Below, in pieces: positions 43,471 through 53,289 of a stretch of DNA of 61,520 bases; the stretch's first letter is position 1, and each line of letters opens with the position of its first letter. Below the pieces are notes generated by a model. The model was not told the origin of the DNA, searched no databases, and was given only the letters and a program-made list of their open reading frames with translations. This stretch comes from Sphingobacteriaceae bacterium (GTDB lineage Bacteria; Bacteroidota; Bacteroidia; Sphingobacteriales; Sphingobacteriaceae). Location of the stretch: positions 1-61,520 of the forward strand of contig CANHGR010000011.1 in assembly GCA_947460875.1 (NCBI GenBank), in the 5' to 3' direction. Both the position numbers and the translations under genes were made by a program.

Positions 43471-45132
43471 CTATTTTATCAGCATATGCGAGAAAGGGAT
43501 GACATAGGCCTGCAGGTACACTAAAATTCCCACAAGGGAAGCTAAGGCAATACTATGAAAAAACACATATCTCAATATCTCTCCTTCATGGCCGTACCAG
43601 TTTGTAGCGGTACTCGCAACCACAATACTTTGAGCATCAACCATTTTTCCCATTACTCCACCAGAACTGTTTGCGGCGGCCATTAGTATCGGATCAACTC
43701 CAGTTTGTTTAGCAGTAATGGTTTGCAGACTTCCGAAAAGCACATTAGAGGCAGTATCGGAACCTGTTAAAGCGACTCCCAACCATCCAAGCATTGTACC
43801 AAAGAAGGGATATAAATATCCCGTCTTCGCTAAGGCAAGACCTAAAGTTGCGTCGGTACCCGAATATTTGGTAACATAGCCAAGTGCCAGCATTGCGGCA
43901 ATGGTAATCAACGAAAACCGGACACGCCACAAAGTTTCGGTATATACCTGCAGCATTTGTTTAAAGGAATAACCAATTGCAAAGCCGGCAATAATAGCTG
44001 CCAAAAGTATCCCGCTTCCTGTTGCTGAAAGCCAATTTAATTTAAAAATAGCTTCTTCCGGTTTCGTCGGTGCATCGGCTGTGGGCTGAGGCACAATTGG
44101 AGCTGTACGCTGAATTTCATTATGTAAATAAGCTACTTTAAACTCCGGAGCAGAAATAGAATTAAGAGATGATTTTACGGCCGGTATTCCCCAAACAAAA
44201 ACAAAAAAGGTAAGTAACATCCATGGCATCCAAGCCCTCAGCATCGCCTTTCTAGGCACATTAGCTTCAACCTCAACGGAAGAAATATCATAATCTGGGA
44301 GCTTCCATAAAATTTTCGGCTGCCAGAATTTAAGCAAAATAATTATAGCAATCATCGAACAGATGGAGGCGATAATATCAACCAGCCAGGGACCGTGATA
44401 GTTTGAAACTAAGAACTGCGGAACAGCAAAAAATACTCCCGCCACCAGCGCCGCAGGCCAAACACCCAACATATTCTTGAACCCACACATAGCCCAAACT
44501 ACCCAGAATGGTACAATAAGAGAAAAAAATGGCAGCTGTCGTCCAATCATTGCCGAAAGATCCAATAAGTCCAATCCCGTAACTGCAGCCAATGCAATGA
44601 CCGGCGTCCCCAACGCACCAAAGGCGACCGGAGCAGTGTTGGCAATAAGCGACAATCCCGCGGCAGCGAGGGGCCGAAAACCCAGTTGCATCAATATCGC
44701 TGCAGTGATTGCCACCGGTGTACCAAAACCTGCCGCACCTTCAAAAAATGCCCCGAATGCAAATGCAATTAGGATGACCTGTATCCTTGGATCTGGCGCA
44801 ATCGATGCAAGATGCTGACGGATAAGTGAAAATAATCCCTTATTAACAGTGAGTTGGTATAAAAAAATTAGGTTTAGCACGATCCATCCGATCGGAAATA
44901 AGCCGTATCCCGCTCCATAAACGGCGGTAGCCGCTGCAGCCTGCACCGGCATTTGATATATTACTATGGCAACGAAAAGCGCAGCCAATAGACCGAACAA
45001 GGCTGCATAGTGGATCTTTATTTTCAAAAGAGCAATGAAACCCAAAAGAATAACTATTGGAAGCGCCGCAAAAACAGTAGACAGAATTGCATTATTTAAG
45101 GGATCGTAATTTTGGGACCAGATTGTTTCCAT
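43471..45132 (-). CDS. lctP: L-lactate permease
   Basis: 553 residues with about 12-14 membrane segments, LctP family. FGAFFEGAAGFGTPVAITAAI and TGSDTASNVLFGSLQ are family motifs. It imports lactate with protons. A hydrophilic loop of about 50 residues near 315-355 is Pro/Thr-rich. It directly precedes lutABC, which gives uptake plus oxidation in one block. Confidence 0.93.
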   Translation of the reverse strand: METIWSQNYDPLNNAILSTVFAALPIVILLGFIALLKIKIHYAALFGLLAALFVAIVIYQMPVQAAAATAVYGAGYGLFPIGWIVLNLIFLYQLTVNKGLFSLIRQHLASIAPDPRIQVILIAFAFGAFFEGAAGFGTPVAITAAILMQLGFRPLAAAGLSLIANTAPVAFGALGTPVIALAAVTGLDLLDLSAMIGRQLPFFSLIVPFWVVWAMCGFKNMLGVWPAALVAGVFFAVPQFLVSNYHGPWLVDIIASICSMIAIIILLKFWQPKILWKLPDYDISSVEVEANVPRKAMLRAWMPWMLLTFFVFVWGIPAVKSSLNSISAPEFKVAYLHNEIQRTAPIVPQPTADAPTKPEEAIFKLNWLSATGSGILLAAIIAGFAIGYSFKQMLQVYTETLWRVRFSLITIAAMLALGYVTKYSGTDATLGLALAKTGYLYPFFGTMLGWLGVALTGSDTASNVLFGSLQTITAKQTGVDPILMAAANSSGGVMGKMVDAQSIVVASTATNWYGHEGEILRYVFFHSIALASLVGILVYLQAYVIPFSHMLIK

Positions 45133-45163
45133 ATAGTTTTAAAATTTTTAGTGAAAATATACG

Positions 45164-47911
45164 TTAAGCTTTACGAACTACAAAATAAGGTTGGTTCATC
45201 AAATCTGTCTCAAAACCGGGGTATAACCAAGCCTTTGCAGGCGTTTCACGAAGTTCAACATAATACTGCAACGGATATGGCGAATTGGTGTATTCTCCCG
45301 GAATAGTCGCGGTTAGATTTTTACCTGATATTGTAAGGTCCAACGACTCAAAACGCTCGCCCTGATTTATATGCCGATAGAACAAAATGGCAGATTTCGG
45401 CATCTTATCAAACGAAAACTGAAGATTGAGAGCTTGTCCACTTTGAAATTTCGCTGCGACAGTATGTCTTCCAACTACGGCAGGCCGTTGTGGACGTCCT
45501 AAAGCCTCAGAGATTGCGAGTTTTACATGATCAGTCTGAGGAATGGCGGCAGCTTTAGCGTTCTCTGTATCGAGCTTTTTAGCCATATCTTCAATATCCA
45601 AATCCATGGTCGGCAAACGATCAAGCCAGTGGCCGCGCAGATGCGTGTTTTCTCCGATAGTAACATCCGATTTGTAAACATCTTTTAGCTTATTGGCCAT
45701 TACCGCCCAAATTTCTCTTGCCTTACGATAAGCTTTTACAGCTTCATCGAGCGCGACACGATCGCCGGTTTGTTGAAAAATCGCGTAAAGCACTCCAGAC
45801 CTAAACTTGGTTCCGAAGAAACGACCTAAAGCAATTTGCGCAGATACGTCGATCGACATTCTTCTGAATGCTATACTTTGCTTATTTAACGTTTTTGCTT
45901 CTGCCTGGGCGAGCGATTTCGCGGTAGATTCAGCAAGATCTTCGATCCAAACCGCAGCTTCTATCGGCGAATATTTTCCACTTCGTTCACCTTTCAGCAA
46001 TTCTGCAGCATAATTATTAATTCCAATAAAGAGTTGAGGATCCATCGGACTAACATTTCCGAATACCCTGGGTGAAGGCGTATCGGTATACGGATTTCTA
46101 ATACCAGCATTGGATATCGCATGGTTAACATACATTTCCGGCCAATAAGTATTGTTACCGGCAGACGTTCCATGAGCAGTCAATACAATAGGTAAAATTC
46201 GAGTAGCAGTAGCAAGTGCTTGCTCTATCGGCTCGGCCGAAGAAGAACCGTACGTTGTTCTAGTATGACGTTTCCACACTTCCGGATCCGTTGAAGGATT
46301 ATACAACAGTCTACCAAAAAGACGCAGTCCGTATTCATATTTCTGCCAATCCCATGTTGGTTTTAGTGAGGAATCCAGATACGCACATCGATCACCCGCA
46401 ATACCTGAACCGCGTCGACCTTTAAAGGAAAGCGGCTCCATCAATTCGGCACCAATACTCCCGCAAAAGTTGAACGCTCTAGAGAGCTCTGCAGTCATTA
46501 ATGGGTCTCCCGACATTAATATCCGTTGAGTTCCAGGCCAGATGCGATGGATCATCTTGTAAGGACGTTCTTCCTTTAAAAGATCGCCATATCCGTACCT
46601 CATAAAACTCCGTGAGCCATCGCTCAAGTTCATTAAACCTGAGGTTTGCTTGTTGGGGACAGGAACCTCCAGGTTGCGGATATCTGCCTGATGATAGGGC
46701 AAGCCGAGGTGCTCTGCCCAATACTTAGGCGAAAGCGCAAAAGGCACTCCACTTGCAATTGCCGTATTAATCATTGGTTCATCTATACCTTTGGTGTGCA
46801 AGTCCATCTCGACTTTACGACCGCAACTTGCCACGCCGTCGAAAACATATTTCCAAAAATCATAGCTCCCTTCTGTGACCCCACTTTCTCCGTGAATTCG
46901 GAGCGTGACTCCGCTGATATCCGGACAAGCCTGAAGGAGAGCGCGCATCGCGTCGCGACAATAGGGACCATGGTTAGCCGCCGACAATCCTTGTATAGTA
47001 TAGTTAGGATTCGGACTATTTTCCCATACATATCCGTGCATCCAAATGCCTAATCTAAATTCCATTCCTCTCGAAACGGTTTCCTTACTAATAAATTTGA
47101 GCATCTCCAGATTTCTATCGCGCTCAGCATCAGATAATTCTGGCACTGTGACATTATATCCGGGCACCGGAAGGAGGAAAGGATATGGAAAAAGGAAATA
47201 TCCGTCTGTCACATTTCTAAGGAAATCATAGCCAATTCCCATGCTTAGGTTGAAACGGTTGTACCGCTGCCCCGCCAGCATGGTTAAATATTTTGGCCAC
47301 ATTTCACGGTCGTTGTACCAAGGCTTGTCTTCGATGTCACTACAAAAAAGCCTATTGAGGCTTCGCAACTCATTCGCCGGATGTTCAACAATCGCCCTCT
47401 GAACGGTTAATGATGGAATTGCATCTGTTGCATTGTTAACGCGGTCTGCAAGCTCAAGAACGGCATATACTAAACCTCGATTATCAAATCCGCTAGCTAA
47501 CAAAACAGGTATACCCGCAGATTTTATAGAGAATAAACCGAGCGCTTCAGGCACCGCCGGAATCTTAGTTTTTACATCTTTAAGAAGTTCTTTGGACATA
47601 GCCGACGTCGATCCGGATAGCACAATACAGAGATCACCCGAGGCAGTACCCGATATTTTATCAGATCGCTTTACCCCAATACCTTTCGAACTAAGTGCGG
47701 CTTCAAGCTCTTTTGCCGCCCACTGTACCGGTCCCGACATCGCGGTAGCATCTACAGAATCAATAATGATATTTACACCTTGCGCAATGAAATTTCCAAA
47801 CCCCGCTAAGGGGATACTTAGTGTTGTAATTCCAGCAATTTGTAAAAAACGTCTGCGACTAACACTAGCAGAGTCTGACGAAACCGACCTTCCGTTTGAA
47901 TTCTTTTTCAT
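45164..47911 (-). CDS. Large Tat-exported protein, glycoside-hydrolase-like
   Basis: 915 residues with a twin-arginine signal (SRRRFLQIAG at 18-27, then a hydrophobic stretch). An N-terminal domain (about 45-170) with QWAAKELEAALSSKGI resembles the substrate-side domain found ahead of alpha-glucuronidase-type hydrolases. A long central region (about 175-560) with RFNLSMGIGYDF, RLGIWMHGYVWE and LRIHGESGV looks like a TIM barrel with Glu and His near strand ends. The C-terminus (about 790-915) looks like a beta-sandwich. I cannot assign a family with confidence or name the catalytic residues. It ends 31 bases before lctP, so the two may share a transcript, which is unexpected for a lactate operon. 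Confidence 0.6.
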   Translation of the reverse strand: MKKNSNGRSVSSDSASVSRRRFLQIAGITTLSIPLAGFGNFIAQGVNIIIDSVDATAMSGPVQWAAKELEAALSSKGIGVKRSDKISGTASGDLCIVLSGSTSAMSKELLKDVKTKIPAVPEALGLFSIKSAGIPVLLASGFDNRGLVYAVLELADRVNNATDAIPSLTVQRAIVEHPANELRSLNRLFCSDIEDKPWYNDREMWPKYLTMLAGQRYNRFNLSMGIGYDFLRNVTDGYFLFPYPFLLPVPGYNVTVPELSDAERDRNLEMLKFISKETVSRGMEFRLGIWMHGYVWENSPNPNYTIQGLSAANHGPYCRDAMRALLQACPDISGVTLRIHGESGVTEGSYDFWKYVFDGVASCGRKVEMDLHTKGIDEPMINTAIASGVPFALSPKYWAEHLGLPYHQADIRNLEVPVPNKQTSGLMNLSDGSRSFMRYGYGDLLKEERPYKMIHRIWPGTQRILMSGDPLMTAELSRAFNFCGSIGAELMEPLSFKGRRGSGIAGDRCAYLDSSLKPTWDWQKYEYGLRLFGRLLYNPSTDPEVWKRHTRTTYGSSSAEPIEQALATATRILPIVLTAHGTSAGNNTYWPEMYVNHAISNAGIRNPYTDTPSPRVFGNVSPMDPQLFIGINNYAAELLKGERSGKYSPIEAAVWIEDLAESTAKSLAQAEAKTLNKQSIAFRRMSIDVSAQIALGRFFGTKFRSGVLYAIFQQTGDRVALDEAVKAYRKAREIWAVMANKLKDVYKSDVTIGENTHLRGHWLDRLPTMDLDIEDMAKKLDTENAKAAAIPQTDHVKLAISEALGRPQRPAVVGRHTVAAKFQSGQALNLQFSFDKMPKSAILFYRHINQGERFESLDLTISGKNLTATIPGEYTNSPYPLQYYVELRETPAKAWLYPGFETDLMNQPYFVVRKA

Positions 47912-48204
47912 AATCGTTTAAGCGTGCGTGAGTATTAAAACCATGTCCGCATTGAAATTCCCTTCTTCAATGGCAGCGCAGGAATAGACCAGATTGTTCA
48001 AACTCGTGTTCCAACAAATCTTATTGCACGAGCTGGTTCAAAGCTTTCTTAACAAGAAAAACTTTCAAAAAATAAATAAGTACGTGTATTCTGGTTTAAA
48101 CTGGGCAGAAATTTAAAACTATAAAATCAAAATTGCAATTTTATATAAATTATTGCGTCTGATTATTCGGCACTTTGCTGGAAACTGAAATCTGGTAAAT
48201 TTCT
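47912..48204. other. Intergenic stretch without a gene
   Basis: 293 AT-rich bases between the Tat protein gene and the small membrane protein. I see no ORF of note, no RNA gene and no full TAnnTTTG box on the minus strand. The Tat gene promoter may lie here in a weaker form. Confidence 0.5.
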
Positions 48205-48429
48205 TTAATTGCTTTCGCGATACTCCCCCTTAAATGCATAATATCCAAAAAGAATAAAACCTGCAATTATTGGGATGAAAATAGTAATGATTACGATCCA
48301 AAAAATATAGTCCTCCGACGTTGCAGTACTAGAACCGAGTCTGTTGATGGCATTATAGGGCAGATAAAAGGCAAGAGCGATGCCAAGAAGCAAAAAGACT
48401 ATCCCAAAATATTTTTTTACGTTGTCCAT
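48205..48429 (-). CDS. Small two-helix membrane protein
   Basis: 74 residues with two membrane segments (about 7-26 and 42-65) and a short polar loop. It follows the MHS transporter by 5 bases, an arrangement I recall from other Bacteroidota (possibly the family named DUF6814). It is likely a small partner or regulator of the transporter, which is inference. Confidence 0.7.
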   Translation of the reverse strand: MDNVKKYFGIVFLLLGIALAFYLPYNAINRLGSSTATSEDYIFWIVIITIFIPIIAGFILFGYYAFKGEYRESN

Positions 48430-48434
48430 GTTCT

Positions 48435-49943
48435 TTAGTTTTCAAGGCCACCGGCTGGCGACTGTTTAATGTAGATTAGTCCAATAATAAGTGTAATTGC
48501 AGTTACCGCGATCGGGTACCAGAGTCCGTCAAAAGGTGTTGCCCCCGGCATTGATGTTAAGCTAATTGCGATGAAGGGTGTAAGACCACCAAAAACACCG
48601 TTTCCGATGTGATACGGAAGAGACATCGAGGTATACCGGATACGGGTTGGGAATAACTCAACGAGGAATGCTGCTATCGGACCATAAACCATTGCAACAA
48701 ATAGTACCTGCACGGCAATTAAGGCAATCAGGAGCCAAAAAGATTTAGCAGGAAGTGTGATTTCTTTCTTTAGCTCTGGTGGCGCAGAACCGTCTAATGA
48801 TTCTATTTTTACTTCTTTGTATACCATACCATCAGAATAGGTTCTTAAGGTGGTAGAACTTGTTGAGTTTGGTCGGGCAGAATTGATGTCGGTCTTAGTC
48901 TGGGCAGTAATTTCCTGCTTTTTTGTTAGATCCGTTATCGCATACATTTCTTTATAGATCGGTCTGTATAGCAAAATACTAAGTAACATCCCGGTCATCA
49001 TTATTCCCTTTCTACCGATTTTGTCAGACCATCCCCCGAAAATAATAAAGAAAGGGGTAGCGATTAGAAGTCCGATTGCGATAATATAATTCGACTGTAC
49101 AAATTCTACATTCATCACTTTTTGGATAAAAGAAAGAGCATAAAACTGCCCGGTATACCATATAACGCCTTGTCCGGCGGTTGCACCGAATAAAGCCAGT
49201 AGCACCATTTTCAAGTTTTCCTTTTTACCGAATGACTCCTTTAGTGGATTAGTAGACGTTCTACCTTCTGCCTTGATCTTTGAAAATAAGGGTGATTCTT
49301 GCATTTTCATGCGAATTACAATAGATACAACTACAAGAAGCGAAGAAAGTATAAAGGGTATTCTCCAGCCCCAGCTGTTAAATGACTCAACTCCTACAGA
49401 TTGACGCGTAAGCAAAATCACGCCTAAAGACAAGAATAAACCTAGCGTTGCGGTAGTCTGAATAAAACTTGTGTAAAAGCCACGCTTATTTTTTGGCGAA
49501 TGTTCTGCCACATAGGTTGCTGCGCCGCCATATTCGCCGCCAAGAGCAAGACCTTGAAGCAAGCGTAGCAGCAGAACAAGCACAGGAGCGGCATAACCAA
49601 TACTTGAATAGCCAGGCACTAATCCGATGGCAAATGTAGAACCGCCCATTAATACTAACGTAACCAGGAATGTATATTTCCGACCGATAATATCACCGAG
49701 ACGTCCGAAAAATAAGGCTCCGAATGGCCTAACTATAAATCCGGCAGCAAACGTTGCCAAAGTTGACAAGAACGCCGCAGTGGGGTTATCTTTCGGAAAA
49801 AACTGAGCTGATAGTATCGTTGCAAGGCTCCCAAAAATATAAAAATCGTACCATTCTATCAGCGTACCAACTGATGAGGCGGTGATAACATTTCTTAGTT
49901 TTTTCCCCTCAGAAGGTGAAACACTTTGTAGATTTGGCTCCAT
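48435..49943 (-). CDS. MFS transporter, metabolite:H+ symporter type
   Basis: 502 residues with 12 membrane segments. The signature ASSVGTLIEWYDFYIFGSLA and the loop GRLGDIIGRKYTFL place it in the MHS (proline/ketoglutarate/shikimate permease-like) branch, with FGGWSDKIGRKGIMM as the second-half copy. A 70-residue hydrophilic insertion (about 325-395) separates segments 8 and 9. Substrate cannot be told; a small organic acid would suit the neighbourhood. Confidence 0.85.
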   Translation of the reverse strand: MEPNLQSVSPSEGKKLRNVITASSVGTLIEWYDFYIFGSLATILSAQFFPKDNPTAAFLSTLATFAAGFIVRPFGALFFGRLGDIIGRKYTFLVTLVLMGGSTFAIGLVPGYSSIGYAAPVLVLLLRLLQGLALGGEYGGAATYVAEHSPKNKRGFYTSFIQTTATLGLFLSLGVILLTRQSVGVESFNSWGWRIPFILSSLLVVVSIVIRMKMQESPLFSKIKAEGRTSTNPLKESFGKKENLKMVLLALFGATAGQGVIWYTGQFYALSFIQKVMNVEFVQSNYIIAIGLLIATPFFIIFGGWSDKIGRKGIMMTGMLLSILLYRPIYKEMYAITDLTKKQEITAQTKTDINSARPNSTSSTTLRTYSDGMVYKEVKIESLDGSAPPELKKEITLPAKSFWLLIALIAVQVLFVAMVYGPIAAFLVELFPTRIRYTSMSLPYHIGNGVFGGLTPFIAISLTSMPGATPFDGLWYPIAVTAITLIIGLIYIKQSPAGGLEN

Positions 49944-50117
49944 GTTAGGTTTATAGCGGTTGTGTTCAGAAGCGAAAGTTATAAAAAAGGGCGGACTTTA
50001 AATCCAAACGAATTCATAAATACCTTACAGAATCATATTTAAAAAAACATATTGATTATAAAAAAATATTTCAGATATTTGCAAACTCTTTAAAAAAGCT
50101 GATAATAATATTTAGTC

Positions 50118-50351
50118 ATGTCAAGAATTTGTGATTTAACAGGAAAAATGCCAATGAATGGTTTTCACGTATCTAATTCGAACGTTAAAACCAAAAGGAA
50201 ATTCTATCCTAACTTGAAGATGAAAAGATTCTTCATACCAGAAGAAAATCGTTGGATTACGCTTAAGGTAAGTACTTCGGCAATAAAGACCATCAATAAG
50301 AATGGCATCAGCGCTGTAATAAGTAAATTCCTTAAAAAAGGATACGTATAA
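50118..50351 (+). CDS. rpmB: 50S ribosomal protein L28
   Basis: 77 residues starting MSRICDLTGKMPMNGFHVS, typical L28. First gene of rpmB-rpmG-DUF4295-ftsY-rimO. A weak promoter lies upstream (ATTG, 19 nt, GATATTTG near 50076-50083), one mismatch from the -7 consensus. Confidence 0.96.
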   Translation: MSRICDLTGKMPMNGFHVSNSNVKTKRKFYPNLKMKRFFIPEENRWITLKVSTSAIKTINKNGISAVISKFLKKGYV

Positions 50352-50427
50352 AGGTAAAAGTTGGAAGTTGTAGGTTATAAGTACCGAACTAGGTAAAGTT
50401 AACAGACAACGCAAATAAATAAGAAAA

Positions 50428-50610
50428 ATGGCAAAGAAAGGAAACAGGGTTCAGGTTATTCTAGAATGTACCGAACATAAAGAAAGCAATATGCCGGGTA
50501 TGTCGCGGTACATTACCACAAAGAACAAGAAAAATACAACTGAGCGCCTAGAGTTGAAAAAATTCAATCCTATCCTTAGAAAGGTAACTGTTCATAAAGA
50601 AATTAAATAA
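50428..50610 (+). CDS. rpmG: 50S ribosomal protein L33
   Basis: 60 residues: [18 protein letters not shown], then [20 protein letters not shown]. It lacks the second Cys pair of zinc-binding L33 forms. It follows rpmB by 76 bases; the gap carries a TAGGTTATAAGT-like short repeat. Confidence 0.96.
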   Translation: MAKKGNRVQVILECTEHKESNMPGMSRYITTKNKKNTTERLELKKFNPILRKVTVHKEIK

Positions 50611-50658
50611 ATCAGCTGACAATTAAGAGTTTAATCCTCTTTATTTAAATATAAAACA

Positions 50659-50829
50659 ATGGCAAAGAAGGTAGTTGCAACACTAAAAACCGGCAAAGGG
50701 AAAGAGTTTTCAAAAGTGATCACCATGATCAAATCTCCGAAAACAGGTGCTTACTCTTTCAGAGAGGTTATCACACATAACGATCATATTAAAGATGCTA
50801 TCGATGCTGCTAAAGCAGCTAATCAATAG
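50659..50829 (+). CDS. DUF4295 small ribosome-associated protein
   Basis: 56 residues, basic, starting MAKKVVATLKTGKGKEFSKV and ending AIDAAKAANQ. DUF4295 proteins lie beside L28 and L33 in Bacteroidota. I recall a Bacteroidota-specific ribosomal protein, bL38, from Flavobacterium ribosome structure work and believe it is this family, but I cannot confirm that here. Position alone supports a ribosomal role. The gene is shorter than many automated cut-offs. Confidence 0.85.
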   Translation: MAKKVVATLKTGKGKEFSKVITMIKSPKTGAYSFREVITHNDHIKDAIDAAKAANQ

Positions 50830-50850
50830 TGTTTTTTAAAAATATTTAGG

Positions 50851-50882
50851 AGCCGTCCCGATTGTATCAGGAGGGCTTTTTT
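50851..50882 (+). terminator. Terminator between the ribosomal genes and ftsY
   Basis: AGCCGTCC (50851-50858) and GGAGGGCT (50870-50877) form an 8-bp stem with one mismatch, followed by six T residues. It should end or reduce read-through into ftsY. Confidence 0.7.
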
Positions 50883-50940
50883 CATTAAGAGACTCTTTTT
50901 AATCTGCTTATTTCACCTCTGCATATTTGCAAATTTTACC

Positions 50941-51906
50941 ATGGGACTATTCGATTTCTTCAAATCAAAACCGGTTTCAGAACAGGAGCAGTACTCACTC
51001 GAGAAAGGCCTGGAAAAAACAAAGGAAAGTTTATTCTCGAAAATAACTAAAGCGGTTGTTGGAAAGTCTGTAGTCGATGAAGGTACATTAGACGATTTAG
51101 AGGAAATTCTGGTGAGTTCTGATGTCGGTGTTAGCACAACTTTAAAAATCATTAGTCGCATAGAAGAAAGGGTAGCACGCGATAAATACATCAATACATC
51201 CGAATTAAACACCGTTCTTCGTGATGAGATCCAAACCCTGTTAGCCGAAAACAATAGTAGCGACTTCAGGAGTTTTGAATATGGGAGTCACAAACCGTAT
51301 GTAATCATGGTTGTTGGTGTAAATGGAGTGGGCAAGACAACAACAATCGGGAAATTGGCGCATAAGCTTAAACAGTCGGGCAATAAGGTAGTTCTTGGCG
51401 CTGCGGATACATTTAGAGCCGCTGCGGTAGATCAATTAAAATTATGGGGGCAACGCGTTGATGTACGAGTAGTTGCGCATTCCATGGGTTCTGATCCTGC
51501 ATCTGTTGCGTTTGACACCTTGCAATCTGCAGTTGCCAATGGCGATGATGTGGTAATTATTGATACCGCAGGCCGTTTGCACAACAAGATTGCATTGATG
51601 AATGAGCTTACCAAAATAAAGAATGTGATGCAAAAGGTAGTTCCCGGTGCGCCACATGAAATACTGCTTGTTTTAGATGCTTCAACCGGTCAAAATGCAA
51701 TCGAGCAGTGTAAGCAGTTTACCGAAGCTACAGATGTTAATGCGCTGGCTTTAACCAAATTGGATGGAACAGCAAAGGGCGGAGTAGTTATTGGCATATC
51801 TGATCAATTCAAGATACCGGTAAAATATATCGGGGTTGGAGAATCTATTAATGATTTGCAGCTCTTTGACAAGAAGGAATTCGTGGAGAGTCTTTTTAAA
51901 TCATAG
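50941..51906 (+). CDS. ftsY: Signal recognition particle receptor FtsY
   Basis: 321 residues. It docks SRP-ribosome complexes at the membrane. An N-terminal helical N domain is followed by the G domain: P-loop GVNGVGKTTT (126-135), DTAGR, TKLDGTAKGG. The acidic A domain seen in E. coli is almost absent. CATATTTG at 50922-50929 could be its own -7 box (one mismatch). Confidence 0.96.
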   Translation: MGLFDFFKSKPVSEQEQYSLEKGLEKTKESLFSKITKAVVGKSVVDEGTLDDLEEILVSSDVGVSTTLKIISRIEERVARDKYINTSELNTVLRDEIQTLLAENNSSDFRSFEYGSHKPYVIMVVGVNGVGKTTTIGKLAHKLKQSGNKVVLGAADTFRAAAVDQLKLWGQRVDVRVVAHSMGSDPASVAFDTLQSAVANGDDVVIIDTAGRLHNKIALMNELTKIKNVMQKVVPGAPHEILLVLDASTGQNAIEQCKQFTEATDVNALALTKLDGTAKGGVVIGISDQFKIPVKYIGVGESINDLQLFDKKEFVESLFKS

Positions 51907-51912
51907 CGCCAG

Positions 51913-53244
51913 ATGAAAACAAAGCCTCTTAAACATCCTACAGAATCGATTCCAAGAGTTAACGTCATCACCCTCGGATGTTCCAAAAATATCTATGACT
52001 CGGAAGTTCTGATGGGTCAGTTGCGCAATAACCAAATGGATGTAGTGCATGAATCAGACAAAATCAGAGACAACGACATAATTGTGATCAACACCTGTGG
52101 ATTTATAGATAATGCTAAGCAAGAGTCTATCGATACCATTTTACAATACAGCGAACTCAAGGAACAAGGCAAAGTAGGAAAGGTTATAGTCACCGGCTGT
52201 CTATCTGAACGTTATAAACCTGAACTTGAGGCGGAGATAACAAATGTTGATGCCTATTTTGGCACGAACGACCTTAAGAGTATTCTCGCAAACTTAGGGG
52301 CAGATTACAAGCATGAACTGATCGGCGAACGCTTGCTTACCACTCCATCACATTTCGCATACCTAAAAATTGCTGAAGGATGCAACCGACCATGCTCTTT
52401 TTGTGCCATTCCGCTAATGCGAGGAAGGCACCTCTCTAGAACCATTGATGACCTTGTCAAAGAAGCCGCGATACTAGCGAAAAAAGGCACTAAGGAGCTG
52501 ATTCTTATTGCTCAGGACCTTACCTATTATGGAATTGACATCTACGGTAAACGTAAGTTAGATGATTTGCTCCGTCGCCTCTCGGATGTTGAAGGCATAG
52601 AATGGATAAGGCTTCAATACGCCTATCCATCAGGATTTCCGATGGAGATTCTAACAGTCATGAATGAGCGTTCAAACGTTTGCAACTATCTAGATATGCC
52701 TTTACAACATATCAGCGATAATATGCTAACGTCCATGCGGCGTGGTATTACAAAGCAAAAAACAATTGATCTGGTTAATTCGATCCGAGATAAAGTTCCG
52801 AATATTGCGATGCGAACGACTCTGATTTGCGGGTATCCCGGCGAAACAGATCAAGATTTTGAAGAAATGAAAAGTTGGGTTGAAGAAACCCGTTTTGAAC
52901 GGCTAGGATGCTTCACCTACTCGCACGAGGAGAAGACACATGCGCATCGCCTTGTTGATGATGTTCCTTCAGAGGTTAAAGAATATCGGGTAGAAGAAAT
53001 CATGAATAGTCAACAAGAAATTTCGCTTGAGAAAAACGAGCGAAAAATTGGGAATAGCTATAAAGTACTCATTGATAAAAAAGAAGGAGATTATTTTGTT
53101 GGCAGAACTGAATATGATTCACCCGAAGTCGACAATGAAGTACTACTTGACGCAGCTGTTGATTATGCAGGTTTGGGAAGTTTTGTAACGGTCAAAATAG
53201 ACCGTGCTGATGATTTTGATTTATATGGACATATTGTCAAATAA
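51913..53244 (+). CDS. rimO: Ribosomal protein S12 methylthiotransferase
   Basis: 443 residues, radical SAM. It adds a methylthio group to an Asp of S12. N-terminal UPF0004 cluster cysteines are Cys23, Cys62 and Cys96, the radical-SAM motif is Cys157, Cys161 and Cys164 (CNRPCSFC), and a C-terminal TRAM domain ends the protein. It starts 6 bases after ftsY. Confidence 0.95.
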   Translation: MKTKPLKHPTESIPRVNVITLGCSKNIYDSEVLMGQLRNNQMDVVHESDKIRDNDIIVINTCGFIDNAKQESIDTILQYSELKEQGKVGKVIVTGCLSERYKPELEAEITNVDAYFGTNDLKSILANLGADYKHELIGERLLTTPSHFAYLKIAEGCNRPCSFCAIPLMRGRHLSRTIDDLVKEAAILAKKGTKELILIAQDLTYYGIDIYGKRKLDDLLRRLSDVEGIEWIRLQYAYPSGFPMEILTVMNERSNVCNYLDMPLQHISDNMLTSMRRGITKQKTIDLVNSIRDKVPNIAMRTTLICGYPGETDQDFEEMKSWVEETRFERLGCFTYSHEEKTHAHRLVDDVPSEVKEYRVEEIMNSQQEISLEKNERKIGNSYKVLIDKKEGDYFVGRTEYDSPEVDNEVLLDAAVDYAGLGSFVTVKIDRADDFDLYGHIVK

Positions 53245-53289
53245 CGAATACCACAGTATTAATTTAACTATTTCAGCTATTTTCGTTTT

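Noticed and set aside
44477-44818. A 113-codon plus-strand frame inside lctP.
   Set aside because: Its Ala/Asn-rich text mirrors the hydrophobic codons of lctP; no start signal or family features.
46646-47053. A 135-codon plus-strand open frame inside the Tat-exported gene.
   Set aside because: Cys/Ser/Thr-rich and lacking motifs; it is an antisense shadow of a well-formed gene.
49944-50117. A firm promoter for rpmB.
   Set aside because: The best box, GATATTTG with ATTG 19 nt upstream, has mismatches in both elements; noted only within the rpmB entry.
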